Shown here in pieces: positions 1 through 7,721 of a stretch of 42,117 nucleotides of DNA. Each line of letters opens with the position of its first letter. Positions within the stretch are counted from its first letter, which is position 1. The DNA is from Rhodococcus sp. IEGM 1379 (lineage in GTDB: Bacteria > Actinomycetota > Actinomycetes > Mycobacteriales > Mycobacteriaceae), in assembly GCF_030056815.1 (NCBI RefSeq), contig NZ_JASHKR010000035.1:4692-46808 (forward strand), written 5' to 3'. The notes under the pieces are model-generated. The model worked only from the letters and a program-made list of their open reading frames with translations. It ran no database searches and was not told where the DNA came from. The position numbers and the translations under genes were made by a program.

Positions 1-45
1 GTCGAGGTGGGTGAGGTCGATGCCTGAGCGATGAGCCGTGGTCAT
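1..45 (-). CDS. M13-family metallopeptidase, N-terminal fragment
   Basis: Only the first 15 codons lie inside the window, running off its left edge. The ATG at 45 has a good GGAG ribosome-binding site just upstream on the minus strand. The translated start contains SGIDLTHLD, which resembles the conserved start of actinobacterial M13 zinc metallopeptidases (PepO/Zmp1, neprilysin-like), where a similar motif precedes a VRPQDDLF-type segment. That resemblance is from memory of the family, and the HExxH zinc site is outside the window, so the call is tentative. Confidence 0.45.
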   Translation of the reverse strand, partial: MTTAHRSGIDLTHLD

Positions 46-86
46 TTCTCCATCCTTACACGATCATCACATTCCGCTCAGTCTCA

Positions 87-944
87 CTACCGTGACCCGC
101 TCAGAGCTTGGGCGATCTGGGCCACCACCATGTCCGGGGTGAGCGTCAGCTGATGCCACGTGAAGCGCAGAACATGCCAGCCCGCGTTCACCAACGTGTT
201 CTGACGGTTTGCGTCGGCGTTGAACCGATCCACGTCGCGGTGCCAGGCCCAGCCGTCGACCTCGATTGCGAGGCCGTGAGCGGCAAATGCCACGTCGATG
301 ACGTAGCCGCAGCTGCGGTACTGGGCAGTCCAACCCGAAATCCGGTGAAGCCGCAAGAGGTGGTGCAAAATCCGTTCCGCTTCGGATTCACCGCCCTCAC
401 CCGCGGCCTTCAACAGTCGGGCTGCAGCGGCGCTTCCCGTGCGGCCGAGGTTACGTCGGTGTGCTGCTTCGAGCGCCGGGAGCGAGGTGTGGCGTTGGAG
501 CGCTCGGTCCATCAACTCCGTTCCCCCTTCGATGGAAACCGCTGCTTCCAGCACAGATAGCGGCAGGCTGGTGACGAGGAGAGAACGGCGGTTGTCGATG
601 TCTCGCCGGTCGAGGTCGCGTCGGCGCACCCGGACGCCGGCACACGTGACGGATCGAGACAGCGGAACTGTCACCGAGTGTTGGCGCGGCGGCTTCGTGA
701 GTAGTCCGTGCCACCAGGCAGCGGAGGAACCGTGCGCGCATCCGCCGCTGCTGTACACGGCGCTGCGCAAATCCACTTCGGGTGTTCGTTCGCGATCCTC
801 GCGTAGGTAGACCCCGGCCCGGAGTGCGGTCCATTCGCCGGAGATGAGGCGTCTCGAGATTGCGGCGGGGCTGAGGCCACTGGTCATCGCCTGCTCGCGG
901 GTGATGACGCCGTCCTGAGCGGCCATGAATTTGTTGGTGTTCAT
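87..944 (-). CDS. DUF559-domain protein with N-terminal AbiEi-like winged helix
   Basis: About 285 residues, counted from the ATG at 944; an in-frame upstream start at 980 is possible but would run toward the neighbouring palindrome. The N-terminus (DGVITREQAMTSGLSPAAI) resembles the winged-helix domain found in AbiEi-type antitoxins and many actinobacterial DUF559 proteins. The last 80 residues carry a Vsr/PD-(D/E)xK-like endonuclease fold signature: IDVAFAAHGLAIEVDGWAWH, then RQNTLVNAGWHVLRFTW. In this family the acidic residues of IDVAF and EVDG plus the following His are the presumed metal site. Such genes are common and mostly solitary in actinobacteria, and their function is unknown. 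No toxin partner is seen next to it, so I would not call it a toxin-antitoxin system. Confidence 0.75.
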   Translation of the reverse strand: MNTNKFMAAQDGVITREQAMTSGLSPAAISRRLISGEWTALRAGVYLREDRERTPEVDLRSAVYSSGGCAHGSSAAWWHGLLTKPPRQHSVTVPLSRSVTCAGVRVRRRDLDRRDIDNRRSLLVTSLPLSVLEAAVSIEGGTELMDRALQRHTSLPALEAAHRRNLGRTGSAAAARLLKAAGEGGESEAERILHHLLRLHRISGWTAQYRSCGYVIDVAFAAHGLAIEVDGWAWHRDVDRFNADANRQNTLVNAGWHVLRFTWHQLTLTPDMVVAQIAQALSGSR

Positions 945-988
945 GTCTTCTTGGACGCGGCACAAGGCAGCAGGTTCCATGCGCCTGC

Positions 989-1042
989 TGATCGTGAAGG
1001 ATTTCGCTCGCTCAGCGAACGAAATCCTTCAGAATCAGATCA
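989..1042 (-). repeat. 54-bp palindromic terminator repeat, copy 1
   Basis: A near-perfect inverted repeat with arms of about 19 bp around GCTCAGCGA. It occurs three times in the window at the same length (also 1587-1640 and 6288-6341). Its edge contains the stop codon of the minus-strand gene ending at 1040. It would fold as a strong hairpin directly after that stop and so probably acts as a terminator. Confidence 0.85.
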
Positions 1043-1513
1043 GCTTCCGTAGACGAGCGCGGGGAGCAATGATGAACCCATCGATGAACCCACGGCCGCG
1101 GACCCAACGCCGAGCGGAACGAGTAGAGACATCATGTTCTGGTAGTCAACAGCCTCGATAGGCGGAAGTCCCGGGATCGGATTGGGAACCGGAGCGTGAC
1201 GTACCCAGGCTCCGCAATCGTCGGTGGTGAAACTTGTGTCGCCCCACATCACTTGGATTGTTTCAGCGCCGCCGCCGAAATTGTTGTCGATGATGTCTCG
1301 GCCGTAGCCCGTCCGCTCCCAGTAGCAGTAGCGGCCACCGGAAGTGCTCCACAGGCCTGGCAACATCTGGCCATCACCGCCGCCGACGCGGAAGGTTCCA
1401 TCGGTGCCGGCGGGGATGTAGGTGCCGGCGGCGTTGGCGACACCGCCACCCGCGAGTGCCAAACCGACGGCCGATGTAGCGCACAACAGTGCCCCGACAA
1501 ACTTCTTCTTCAC
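1040..1513 (-). CDS. Small exported protein of unknown function
   Basis: 157 residues from a GTG at 1513, chosen because a GGGAG ribosome-binding site lies five bases upstream; a longer TTG start at 1534 has no such site. The N-terminus VKKKFVGALLCATSAVGLAL followed by GGGVANAAG is a clear Sec signal peptide with an ANA|A cleavage site. The mature part holds the pattern YIPAGTDGTFRVGG and paired cysteines (RYCYWER and DDCGAW), and ends in a hydrophobic Ser/Gly-rich stretch (SLLVPLGVGSAAVGSSMGSS) that could be a membrane or surface anchor. Similar small exported proteins are widespread in Rhodococcus and Mycobacterium without assigned function. It is followed at once by a palindromic terminator and seems to be a single-gene unit. 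Confidence 0.75.
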   Translation of the reverse strand: MKKKFVGALLCATSAVGLALAGGGVANAAGTYIPAGTDGTFRVGGGDGQMLPGLWSTSGGRYCYWERTGYGRDIIDNNFGGGAETIQVMWGDTSFTTDDCGAWVRHAPVPNPIPGLPPIEAVDYQNMMSLLVPLGVGSAAVGSSMGSSLLPALVYGS

Positions 1514-1586
1514 TGATTCTCCCAATGCTCGCAAACTTGACTAGCGAACATTATCGGACCAGTCGGTCTAAATTTGTGGAGCCCTC

Positions 1587-1640
1587 TGATTGTGAAGGAT
1601 TTCACTCGCTCAGCGAACGAAATCCTTCACAATCAGGTCA
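1587..1640 (-). repeat. 54-bp palindromic terminator repeat, copy 2
   Basis: Second copy of the repeat at 989-1042, with long arms around GCTCAGCGA. The stop codon (TGA, read on the minus strand from 1640) of the dioxygenase-like gene is again the first triplet of the repeat. It separates that gene from the promoter of the small exported protein downstream. Confidence 0.85.
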
Positions 1641-2651
1641 GGCGTCGATGCCTAGGTTGATGACTGCGAGGTAGGTGCCGTCCGACTGCTTTTCGACGGT
1701 CATGATCCCGGTCTGGTCGAAGATCCCGTCGCTGGCGTTGGTGGTGTTGCTCTCGCGGCCGGTGTGCTCGCTGTACGGACTGGTTGAGTACACCTCGTCG
1801 AGGAGGGTCTCGTCGAAGAAGGTCTGCGTCGTGAGGACGGTCTTCTTGTCGATATGCACCTTGACGTGAATGTGTGTGGTGCGGCCCATGTACCAGCCCG
1901 GGAAGATAGTGGTGAACTGGGCGATGCCGTTGGCGTCGGTGGTCTGGGCGCCGCGAAGGTAGGTGCCGTCGTCAGTGGTGGCGGCTTCGCTGTCGCCGAC
2001 GCTGTAGGAGCCGTCGGAAGTTTCACCGGAGCCGCCCATCGAGCCACCCATGCCTCCGCCGCCTGACGGGGGTTGGCCCATGCCGCCGCCTGACGGGGGT
2101 TGGCCCATGCCGCCGCCTGACGGGGGTTCACCCATTCCGCCGGTTGGGGGAGTTCCGCCGCCACCGCCCATTGCGCCGCCACCATTTGCGCTGACGGATC
2201 CGGATTCGAAGCCGGAGTACACGCCGCCGGCGTCGCAATGCCAGATTTCGACAACCGCGTTGCTGACGGCACCGATACTGCCGTCGACGTTGCACTGGCT
2301 GTTGTCCTGCACACGCATGGCGACCTGCAGGGTGGTGCCGGGGCGGTCTTCGCGGATGTCACTGCGGATGGAGTCGACGTCGAACCAGTAGGGGCCCTGA
2401 GTTTCTTCCTTACTCATGACGCACTGAGGTGCCTTGGCAAGTAGAGCGGTGACCGAGCTACTGGAGGCAACTGCTGCGGCAGAGGAGCCGGAAGCGGTGG
2501 TTGTCGATGCCGCCGCAGTGGTCGACGTGGTGGTACTGCCACTGTTTCCGCCGCATGCGGCGATGAGGCCGCCCAAGCTGATGGTTCCGCCGAGGGCCAG
2601 GGCCCGACGACGGCTCACTCGTTGTCGGCTCGCTTCGATCTCTTTGTTCAC
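1638..2651 (-). CDS. Exported intradiol ring-cleavage dioxygenase-like lipoprotein
   Basis: 337 residues from the GTG at 2651, set by a GGAGG site seven bases upstream. The N-terminus has a Tat-type twin-arginine stretch (VSRRRALALGG) and a lipobox (LIAAC, Cys33), so the protein is probably exported folded and lipid-anchored. A Ser/Thr-rich spacer follows, then an intradiol dioxygenase fold: EIWHCDAGGVYSG supplies the first iron Tyr, and FPGWYMGRTTHIHVKVH supplies the second Tyr and the two His ligands. Between them sits a Gly/Pro/Met-rich insert with three near-identical PPSGGGMGQ-type units, absent from cytoplasmic catechol dioxygenases. Exported relatives are known in actinobacteria and fungi, with few proven substrates. 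It is read after the thioesterase and ends in the palindromic terminator. Confidence 0.88.
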   Translation of the reverse strand: MNKEIEASRQRVSRRRALALGGTISLGGLIAACGGNSGSTTTSTTAAASTTTASGSSAAAVASSSSVTALLAKAPQCVMSKEETQGPYWFDVDSIRSDIREDRPGTTLQVAMRVQDNSQCNVDGSIGAVSNAVVEIWHCDAGGVYSGFESGSVSANGGGAMGGGGGTPPTGGMGEPPSGGGMGQPPSGGGMGQPPSGGGGMGGSMGGSGETSDGSYSVGDSEAATTDDGTYLRGAQTTDANGIAQFTTIFPGWYMGRTTHIHVKVHIDKKTVLTTQTFFDETLLDEVYSTSPYSEHTGRESNTTNASDGIFDQTGIMTVEKQSDGTYLAVINLGIDA

Positions 2652-2713
2652 GCGTCTACCTCCATTGTGGGCTGTTGCTTCAATGGTGGACGACCGACCT
2701 GGTTCGCACCTGC

Positions 2714-3637
2714 CTACTGGCTGTGAGCTTCCTGGGAGAGCATTTGGACGCTGGAGGTAGCTCGGACATAGACCTGGCCGGTGTGGTCGACGATGCGCGA
2801 TTCGATGAGTGCGAGCCGTCGACCGGAGCGGATGACGTCGGCTTCGGCGCGCATGACGGGGCCACCGATGCCGGGGGAGCGCAGGAAGTCGATTTTGTGG
2901 TCGAGGACGCGGTAGTCCTGGGCGGCGTTGGTCAGGGTCTGGGCGGCGAGTCCGGTGATGGCATCGACGGCGGAGATGAGCACGCCACCCTGCACAGCAC
3001 CGAGGGGATTGGCCATCCATTCCACCGGTGCGAGTTCGCCGACGACGGAACCGGGGGTCACCTCGGTCAGGGTGAGGTCGAGGAGTCCGGCGAGTGGTCC
3101 GCGTTTGATTGTTCCGGCGAGGATTCCCTCGACGACGGCAGATCCGCTCAGGCCGATCAAGTCGCTGGTTTCTTCGGGCGCCGGCACCTCGAGGGCTGGG
3201 CCGGCAATGTATTCGTCGGGTGCGACGACGGGCGCTCGCGAGACGATCATGGCGCGCCCGGCCATCACTGCCAGTGGGATGTTGTCTTCGCTGCGGAGTT
3301 GTCCCGACGCGAGCCCGACGCCGTCGTCGAGGTGTATGAGTTCGCCTGTGGCACTGACGGATCCAGTGGTGGGGATATCGGCGGCGGCACTGACCGTGAC
3401 CTGTGCGAGCACCGACTGATGCCCCGAGGTGAGTCCCGAGTACACGGCTCCGCCCATGGCGCCGTCGATCATGACTCCGAGGGATCCGAGTACGGTACGG
3501 CCGCGATGATCGTGGAATCGGCCACCGATGGTCTGGACGAATGCCAGGTCTCCGGGTGCTATCGAGGCTGCACGCACATTCATCAAGGTGTTGAGGGGAT
3601 CAAGTTTGACGGTGGGTGCGGGGCTGTCGATGCTCAT
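2714..3637 (-). CDS. Double-hotdog PaaI-like acyl-CoA thioesterase
   Basis: 307 residues from the ATG at 3637. The protein contains two consecutive hotdog-type domains. The first, around residues 45-145, has GRTVLGSLGVMIDGAMGGAV. The second, around residues 200-300, has the more typical MANPLGAVQGGVLISAVDAI followed by KIDFLRSPG. The second matches the PaaI/4HBT pattern, where the Asn/Gly-Gly helix region binds the acyl-CoA thioester and an acidic residue activates water. The likely role is hydrolysis of aromatic or medium-chain acyl-CoA; the substrate cannot be told from sequence. It lies just after the three pirin genes and before the dioxygenase-like lipoprotein, all on the same strand, with a 62-bp gap to the latter. 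Confidence 0.8.
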   Translation of the reverse strand: MSIDSPAPTVKLDPLNTLMNVRAASIAPGDLAFVQTIGGRFHDHRGRTVLGSLGVMIDGAMGGAVYSGLTSGHQSVLAQVTVSAAADIPTTGSVSATGELIHLDDGVGLASGQLRSEDNIPLAVMAGRAMIVSRAPVVAPDEYIAGPALEVPAPEETSDLIGLSGSAVVEGILAGTIKRGPLAGLLDLTLTEVTPGSVVGELAPVEWMANPLGAVQGGVLISAVDAITGLAAQTLTNAAQDYRVLDHKIDFLRSPGIGGPVMRAEADVIRSGRRLALIESRIVDHTGQVYVRATSSVQMLSQEAHSQ

Positions 3638-3681
3638 CAGTCGAGTATTACCGGCGTGCTGGGCGCCGACTGCGGCAGGTC

Positions 3682-4446
3682 TCAACCACCGATACGGGCG
3701 TGCATTTCCCAGACGAGGACTTCTGCTCCGGTTTCGGAGGTCAATTGTTGTCCGCCGGAGGAGGTCAGGCGCACCGCGTCACCTTGATACAGCGTCCCGA
3801 CGCCTTCCATTTCTACGGTGCCTTCGGCGACGAACACGTGCAGGAATGGTGCGCTCGGAAGTTGCACAGCCTTACCGGGGTGCATACGAGCGACGTGCAG
3901 AGCCGCATGTTTGTTGTTGATGCGGATGGCCGAATGATCCTTGTACTGAGGCATTCCCGAAGCGACGGGGATCAGGCCGCCGCGCAGGAGTTCGTCGTCG
4001 ATTTCGAGTTGTTCGTATCCGGGGGTCAGACCGCCCTCGTCGGGGACCACCCACATCTGGACGAAATGCACGGGATCGGAATGCTGTTGGCCGCCGAGGC
4101 GCCAGGAATCGTTTTTTTCGCTGTGCATGATTCCGCGGCCGGCGCTCATCCGCTGCGCGAGCCCGGGATAGATGACACCGGAATGGCCGATGGAGTCCTG
4201 GTGGACCAGTGAACCGCGGAGCACCCACGTGACAATTTCCATGTCTTTGTGTGGGTGCGTGTCGAATCCGCTTCCGGCGAGCACGGTGTCGTCGTTGTTG
4301 ACGAGGAGAAGGCCGTGGTGGGTGTTGTCGGGATCGTAATGCTGTCCGAAGGAGAAGGAGTGCTTCGAATCCAGCCAGGAGATGCGGGATTTCAAGCGAT
4401 CGCCGGATCGGTGTACGTCGATGTGTGGGGTTGCGAGCGCCGGCAT
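3682..4446 (-). CDS. Pirin family protein (YhhW-like)
   Basis: 254 residues from the ATG at 4446, preceded by AGGAGAAA. It is a bicupin of the pirin family. Putative metal ligands in the N-terminal cupin are His64 and His66 (FDTHPHKD), His108 and Glu110 (GIMHSE). The family includes quercetin 2,3-dioxygenase-active YhhW of E. coli and transcription cofactors; the true substrate here is unknown. It is closely similar to the next upstream gene along its whole length (shared HGLLLVNNDD, EIVTWVL, SLVHQDS, GLAQRMSAG), indicating an old tandem duplication. It is the last of three pirin genes in the same transcriptional direction. Confidence 0.9.
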   Translation of the reverse strand: MPALATPHIDVHRSGDRLKSRISWLDSKHSFSFGQHYDPDNTHHGLLLVNNDDTVLAGSGFDTHPHKDMEIVTWVLRGSLVHQDSIGHSGVIYPGLAQRMSAGRGIMHSEKNDSWRLGGQQHSDPVHFVQMWVVPDEGGLTPGYEQLEIDDELLRGGLIPVASGMPQYKDHSAIRINNKHAALHVARMHPGKAVQLPSAPFLHVFVAEGTVEMEGVGTLYQGDAVRLTSSGGQQLTSETGAEVLVWEMHARIGG

Positions 4447-4489
4447 GGCGTTTCTCCTTCGGGTCTGGATCACGTCAGCCTACGAGGTG

Positions 4490-5236
4490 TCACCGAAATC
4501 CGGCGTGCATCTCCCAGATCAGGACTTCGGCAGATTCGGTTGCACGCATGCGGTGACCTCCGGTTCCCTTGATTCGCAAGGAATCTCCGGTCGATAGCAG
4601 GCCGATGTCTTCGACGGTTGTAGAACCTTGGGCAATGTAGGCGTGGACATACGGAGCGTCCGGCAGAATTATCGAATCGCCGGCGTCGAGTCGTGCGACG
4701 TGTAGCGCCGCGTACTTGTTATGGAGTGTGATGGCGCTGTGGTCGCGGTGCGCGGGCATCCCCGACGCCAATATGATCAAGCCACCAGCGTCGAGTTCGG
4801 CATTGACATCGAGCTCCTGATAGCTCGGGGTGATCGCGGATTCGTCTGGCGGAATCCACATTTGGACGATATGGACCGGTTCAGTGGCGCGGGTACCGTC
4901 GGCGCGCCGGGTGTCGTTGCGCTCGGAATGCAGGATTCCGGTTCCCGCGCTCATTCGTTGCGCGAGTCCGCGGTGGATGACGCCGGTGTGCCCGGCTGAA
5001 TCCTGGTGGACCAGGGAACCGCTGAGCACCCACGTCACGATTTCGGTGTCGAGATGTTGATGGGTGTCGAAACCGTTGCCGACGCCGATGATGTCGTCGT
5101 TGTTGACCAGCAGAAGTCCGTGCGCGTACGCGGTGTGGTCGAAGTTTCCGGCGAAGGGGAAGCTGTGACGCGACGTGAGCCAGCCGTAGTTCAGGTGCGC
5201 ACGTTCGTGCGCACGCTGAACCACTGCCGATGACAT
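4490..5236 (-). CDS. Pirin family protein (YhhW-like), tandem paralogue
   Basis: 248 residues. The ATG at 5236 lies one base past the stop of the preceding pirin gene, so the two are probably translationally coupled. All four predicted metal ligands are present: His59 and His61 (FDTHQHLD), His103 and Glu105 (GILHSE). It shares long blocks with the pirin downstream (GLLLVNNDD, EIVTWVLSGSLVHQDS, GLAQRMSAG), but the C-terminal cupin diverges more, suggesting different ligand preference. Function within this operon is unproven; members act as quercetinase-like dioxygenases or redox-sensing cofactors. Confidence 0.9.
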   Translation of the reverse strand: MSSAVVQRAHERAHLNYGWLTSRHSFPFAGNFDHTAYAHGLLLVNNDDIIGVGNGFDTHQHLDTEIVTWVLSGSLVHQDSAGHTGVIHRGLAQRMSAGTGILHSERNDTRRADGTRATEPVHIVQMWIPPDESAITPSYQELDVNAELDAGGLIILASGMPAHRDHSAITLHNKYAALHVARLDAGDSIILPDAPYVHAYIAQGSTTVEDIGLLSTGDSLRIKGTGGHRMRATESAEVLIWEMHAGFR

Positions 5237-5237
5237 G

Positions 5238-6203
5238 TCAGCTCAGTGTTTCGTGAGCTGCCGGGATGGAGCCGAGGCGTCCGGCCTGGTAGTCCTCGAA
5301 GGCCTGCATGACCTCGGACTTGGTGTTCATGACGAACGGTCCGGCCATGGCGATGGGCTCGCGGATCGGCTTGCCGCCCAGGATGAAGACCTCGAGCGAT
5401 TCGGTCCGGGAGTCCTGGCGATCGGAGGCTGCGATGGTGATGGAGTCGCCGCGTCCGAAGACGGTTGTCTGTCCGGCGCGAACGGGCCGACGCTCGGCGC
5501 CGACGGTACCCTCACCGGCAAGAACGTAGACGATGGCATTGAAGTCCGGGTTCCACGGCAGGGTGACGCTGGCGCCGGGTGCAATCGTCGTGTGGGACAG
5601 GGCGATCGGCGTGTAGGTCGAACCAGGTCCGGCATGTCCGGCGATTTCTCCGGCGATGACGCGTACGAGTGCGCCGCCGTCGTGGGACGAGAGCAGTGCA
5701 ACCTTGCTGCCGGTGATGTCCTGGTAGCGCGGTGCTGCCATCTTGTTGTCTCGGGGCAGATTCACCCACAGTTGGACGCCGTGGAACAGGCCGCCGCTGA
5801 GGACGAGGTGCTCCGGGGGAGTTTCGATGTGGAGGATGCCGCCGCCGGCGGTCATCCACTGAGTGTCGCCGCCGCTGATCACGCCGCCGCCGCCGTTGGA
5901 GTCCTGGTGCTCCATGATGCCGTCGATCATGTAGGTGACGGTTTCGAAGCCGCGGTGCGGGTGCCACGGGGTGCCCTTGGGTTCACCGGGTGCGTAGTTG
6001 ACCTCGCCCATCTGGTCCATGTGAATGAAGGGGTCGAGTGCCGAGAGATCGATGCCGGCGAATGCGCGGTGTACGGGGAAGCCTTCGCCTTCGTATCCGA
6101 CCGGCGCGGTGGTGATGCTCTTGACTGGGCGGTCGACTGCCGACGCTGCCGACTCGTCGAGGCGGGGCAGGGCCAGGATGTTCTCGACTGTTACAGCAGG
6201 CAT
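5238..6203 (-). CDS. Pirin family protein (classical type)
   Basis: 321 residues from the ATG at 6203, with GAGGAG upstream; the earlier in-frame start at 6239 overlaps a palindromic operator. Metal ligands are His81 and His83 (WHPHRGFE), His125 and Glu127 (GILHIE), in the bicupin arrangement of human pirin and bacterial PirA-type proteins. It belongs to a different pirin subgroup from its two neighbours, with a longer N-terminus and the C-terminal tail IPAAHETL. It is the first gene of the pirin-pirin-pirin-thioesterase run and sits directly below a palindrome that probably controls the operon. Some homologues are oxidative-stress inducible, which would fit such control, but that is inference. 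Confidence 0.9.
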   Translation of the reverse strand: MPAVTVENILALPRLDESAASAVDRPVKSITTAPVGYEGEGFPVHRAFAGIDLSALDPFIHMDQMGEVNYAPGEPKGTPWHPHRGFETVTYMIDGIMEHQDSNGGGGVISGGDTQWMTAGGGILHIETPPEHLVLSGGLFHGVQLWVNLPRDNKMAAPRYQDITGSKVALLSSHDGGALVRVIAGEIAGHAGPGSTYTPIALSHTTIAPGASVTLPWNPDFNAIVYVLAGEGTVGAERRPVRAGQTTVFGRGDSITIAASDRQDSRTESLEVFILGGKPIREPIAMAGPFVMNTKSEVMQAFEDYQAGRLGSIPAAHETLS

Positions 6204-6224
6204 GTCGTTCTCCTCGTGCTCAAG

Positions 6225-6242
6225 TAGTTGACTGTTCAACTA
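6225..6242. promoter_or_regulatory. Palindromic operator upstream of pirin operon
   Basis: TAGTTGACTGTTCAACTA is a perfect inverted repeat with seven-base arms and a four-base centre, about 20 bp upstream of the first pirin start. A further GTTGACT half-site lies just above it at about 6253-6259 on the minus strand. The shape fits a MarR-type or similar dimeric repressor, but no such regulator gene is next to it, so the binding protein is unknown. Confidence 0.55.
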
Positions 6243-6287
6243 TCTCATGAGGAGTCAACAATGTCGAACAGAAGATATTCCCGGCGA

Positions 6288-6341
6288 CGATTGTGAAGGA
6301 TTTCGCTCGCTCAGCGAACGAAACCCTTCACGATCAGGTCA
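6288..6341 (-). repeat. 54-bp palindromic terminator repeat, copy 3
   Basis: Third copy of the repeat at 989-1042 and 1587-1640, with a few compensatory or single-base differences (CCC for TCC in one arm). The stop codon of the aldehyde dehydrogenase gene again forms its outer edge. It ends the P450-SDR-ALDH operon and insulates it from the pirin operon. Confidence 0.85.
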
Positions 6342-7706
6342 GAACTTGATACTCAGCACCCGCGTCTCCAGGAAATCGTGGACACCGGCCTCGCCACCTT
6401 CGCGGCCGAAGCCACTACTCTTCACGCCGCCGAAGGGGAGTTCCACCTCCAGTGCGTTGTGGGTGTTGACCCACACCTGGCCTGCGTCGATCTGCTCAGC
6501 GATCTCGACGGCGGCGGACTGCTCGCCCCAGACCGAGGCGCCGAGACCGAATTCCTGGCTGTTAAGGGTTGCGACGACGTCGTCGACATCGGTGTAGGCG
6601 ACCACGGGGAATGCCAGGCCGAACTGTTCGAACTTGACGATGTCGCTGTTGTCGTCGACCCCGCGCACCAGCGCAGGCTCCATGAAGTAACCGGGCAGGG
6701 TGGTGATCCGTTCGCCGCCGGTGATGTCGGCTCCGTCGGCGCGGGCTTTGTCCAGCAGTCCTTGCACGTATTCGAGTTGCGCTGCGTTGTGCAGGGGGCC
6801 GACGGTGGTGCCGGGTACTGCGCCGTCTCCCACCACCATCGTCGACATGACGGCGGCGAAGGTGGCACAGAAGGCGTCGACCTTGTCTGCGGGAACGTAC
6901 GCGCGTTTGGGTGCGATGCACATCTGCCCGCTGTTGAAGAATGCGGAGTGCGCCAAGAAGCCCGCAGCGTAGTTGATATCTGCGCTGTCGAGAATGATCG
7001 CGGGATCATTGCCGCCCAATTCGAGGGTGACCGGCGTGATGGTCTCGGCGGCCTGCTTCATGATTGCCTTGCCGACGCCGGTGGAACCGGTGAACGACAC
7101 CTTGCGCACGGCGGGATGCTCGATCAGGGCCTTGCCCGTATCGGGTCCGCCGTAGACGATGTCGAGGACGCCTTCGGGAAGAATGGTCTGCAGGATGCGG
7201 ACAACCTCGCCGACAACCAGTGACACCGACTCGGCCGGTTTGACCAGCACCGTGTTACCGGCGGCCAGTGCGGGCGCGATCTTGGCCATCATCAGGAAGA
7301 TCGGAAAGTTCCACGGCACGATGGCTGCGACGACGCCCAAGGGCCGGTGCTGAATTCGTGCTTCGCGGATCGGCGATTCTGGTGCTGGTGATTCGTCGGC
7401 CCAGTCGAGACGAGCGAAGTGCGCGAGGCAGCGGGCCGAGATCCAGACTTCACCGCTCGAGTCGCTGAGGGACTTACCCTGCTCGGAGGTGAGGAGCGCC
7501 GAGATCGCGGAACTCTGCCGCATCAGTTCGTAGGAGCACGCGGCGAGCATGCCCTGCCGGACGCTCCGCGAGGTGCGCCAGCTCTGGAATGCCGATTGGG
7601 CGGCAACAGCTTTCGCGTCGAGTTCGGCCACGGTGGTGACCGGGGTGCGTCCCACCTCTTCCAGCGTGGCGGGGTTGATCGAGATCAGGTCGTTGTCGAT
7701 GCTCAT
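6339..7706 (-). CDS. NAD(P)-dependent aldehyde dehydrogenase
   Basis: 455 residues, a normal ALDH length. It oxidises an aldehyde to a carboxylic acid. Key residues are visible: Asn133 in PWNF, Lys156 in LVKPAE, the cofactor loop GSTGVG (207-212), general base Glu229 in TLELGGN, and the nucleophile Cys263 in GQMCIAPKR. The C-terminal signature VELPFGGVKSSGFGREGG is also present. The start at 7706 has an AGGAGC site upstream, and only 15 bp separate it from the SDR stop. As third gene after P450 and SDR, it most likely completes alcohol-to-acid oxidation of the same substrate. The nearest functional class may be succinate-semialdehyde-like or aromatic/terpenoid ALDH; the substrate is not decidable from sequence. 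Confidence 0.92.
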   Translation of the reverse strand: MSIDNDLISINPATLEEVGRTPVTTVAELDAKAVAAQSAFQSWRTSRSVRQGMLAACSYELMRQSSAISALLTSEQGKSLSDSSGEVWISARCLAHFARLDWADESPAPESPIREARIQHRPLGVVAAIVPWNFPIFLMMAKIAPALAAGNTVLVKPAESVSLVVGEVVRILQTILPEGVLDIVYGGPDTGKALIEHPAVRKVSFTGSTGVGKAIMKQAAETITPVTLELGGNDPAIILDSADINYAAGFLAHSAFFNSGQMCIAPKRAYVPADKVDAFCATFAAVMSTMVVGDGAVPGTTVGPLHNAAQLEYVQGLLDKARADGADITGGERITTLPGYFMEPALVRGVDDNSDIVKFEQFGLAFPVVAYTDVDDVVATLNSQEFGLGASVWGEQSAAVEIAEQIDAGQVWVNTHNALEVELPFGGVKSSGFGREGGEAGVHDFLETRVLSIKF

Positions 7707-7721
7707 GAGAAGTGCTCCTGA

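Noticed and set aside
87-944. Reading the DUF559 protein as an AbiE-type toxin-antitoxin pair.
   Set aside because: Only the N-terminal winged helix resembles AbiEi; no AbiEii-like nucleotidyltransferase is next to it.
2675-3787. A 370-codon plus-strand frame opposite the thioesterase gene.
   Set aside because: It is the shadow of a well-supported minus-strand gene, which is common in GC-rich DNA.
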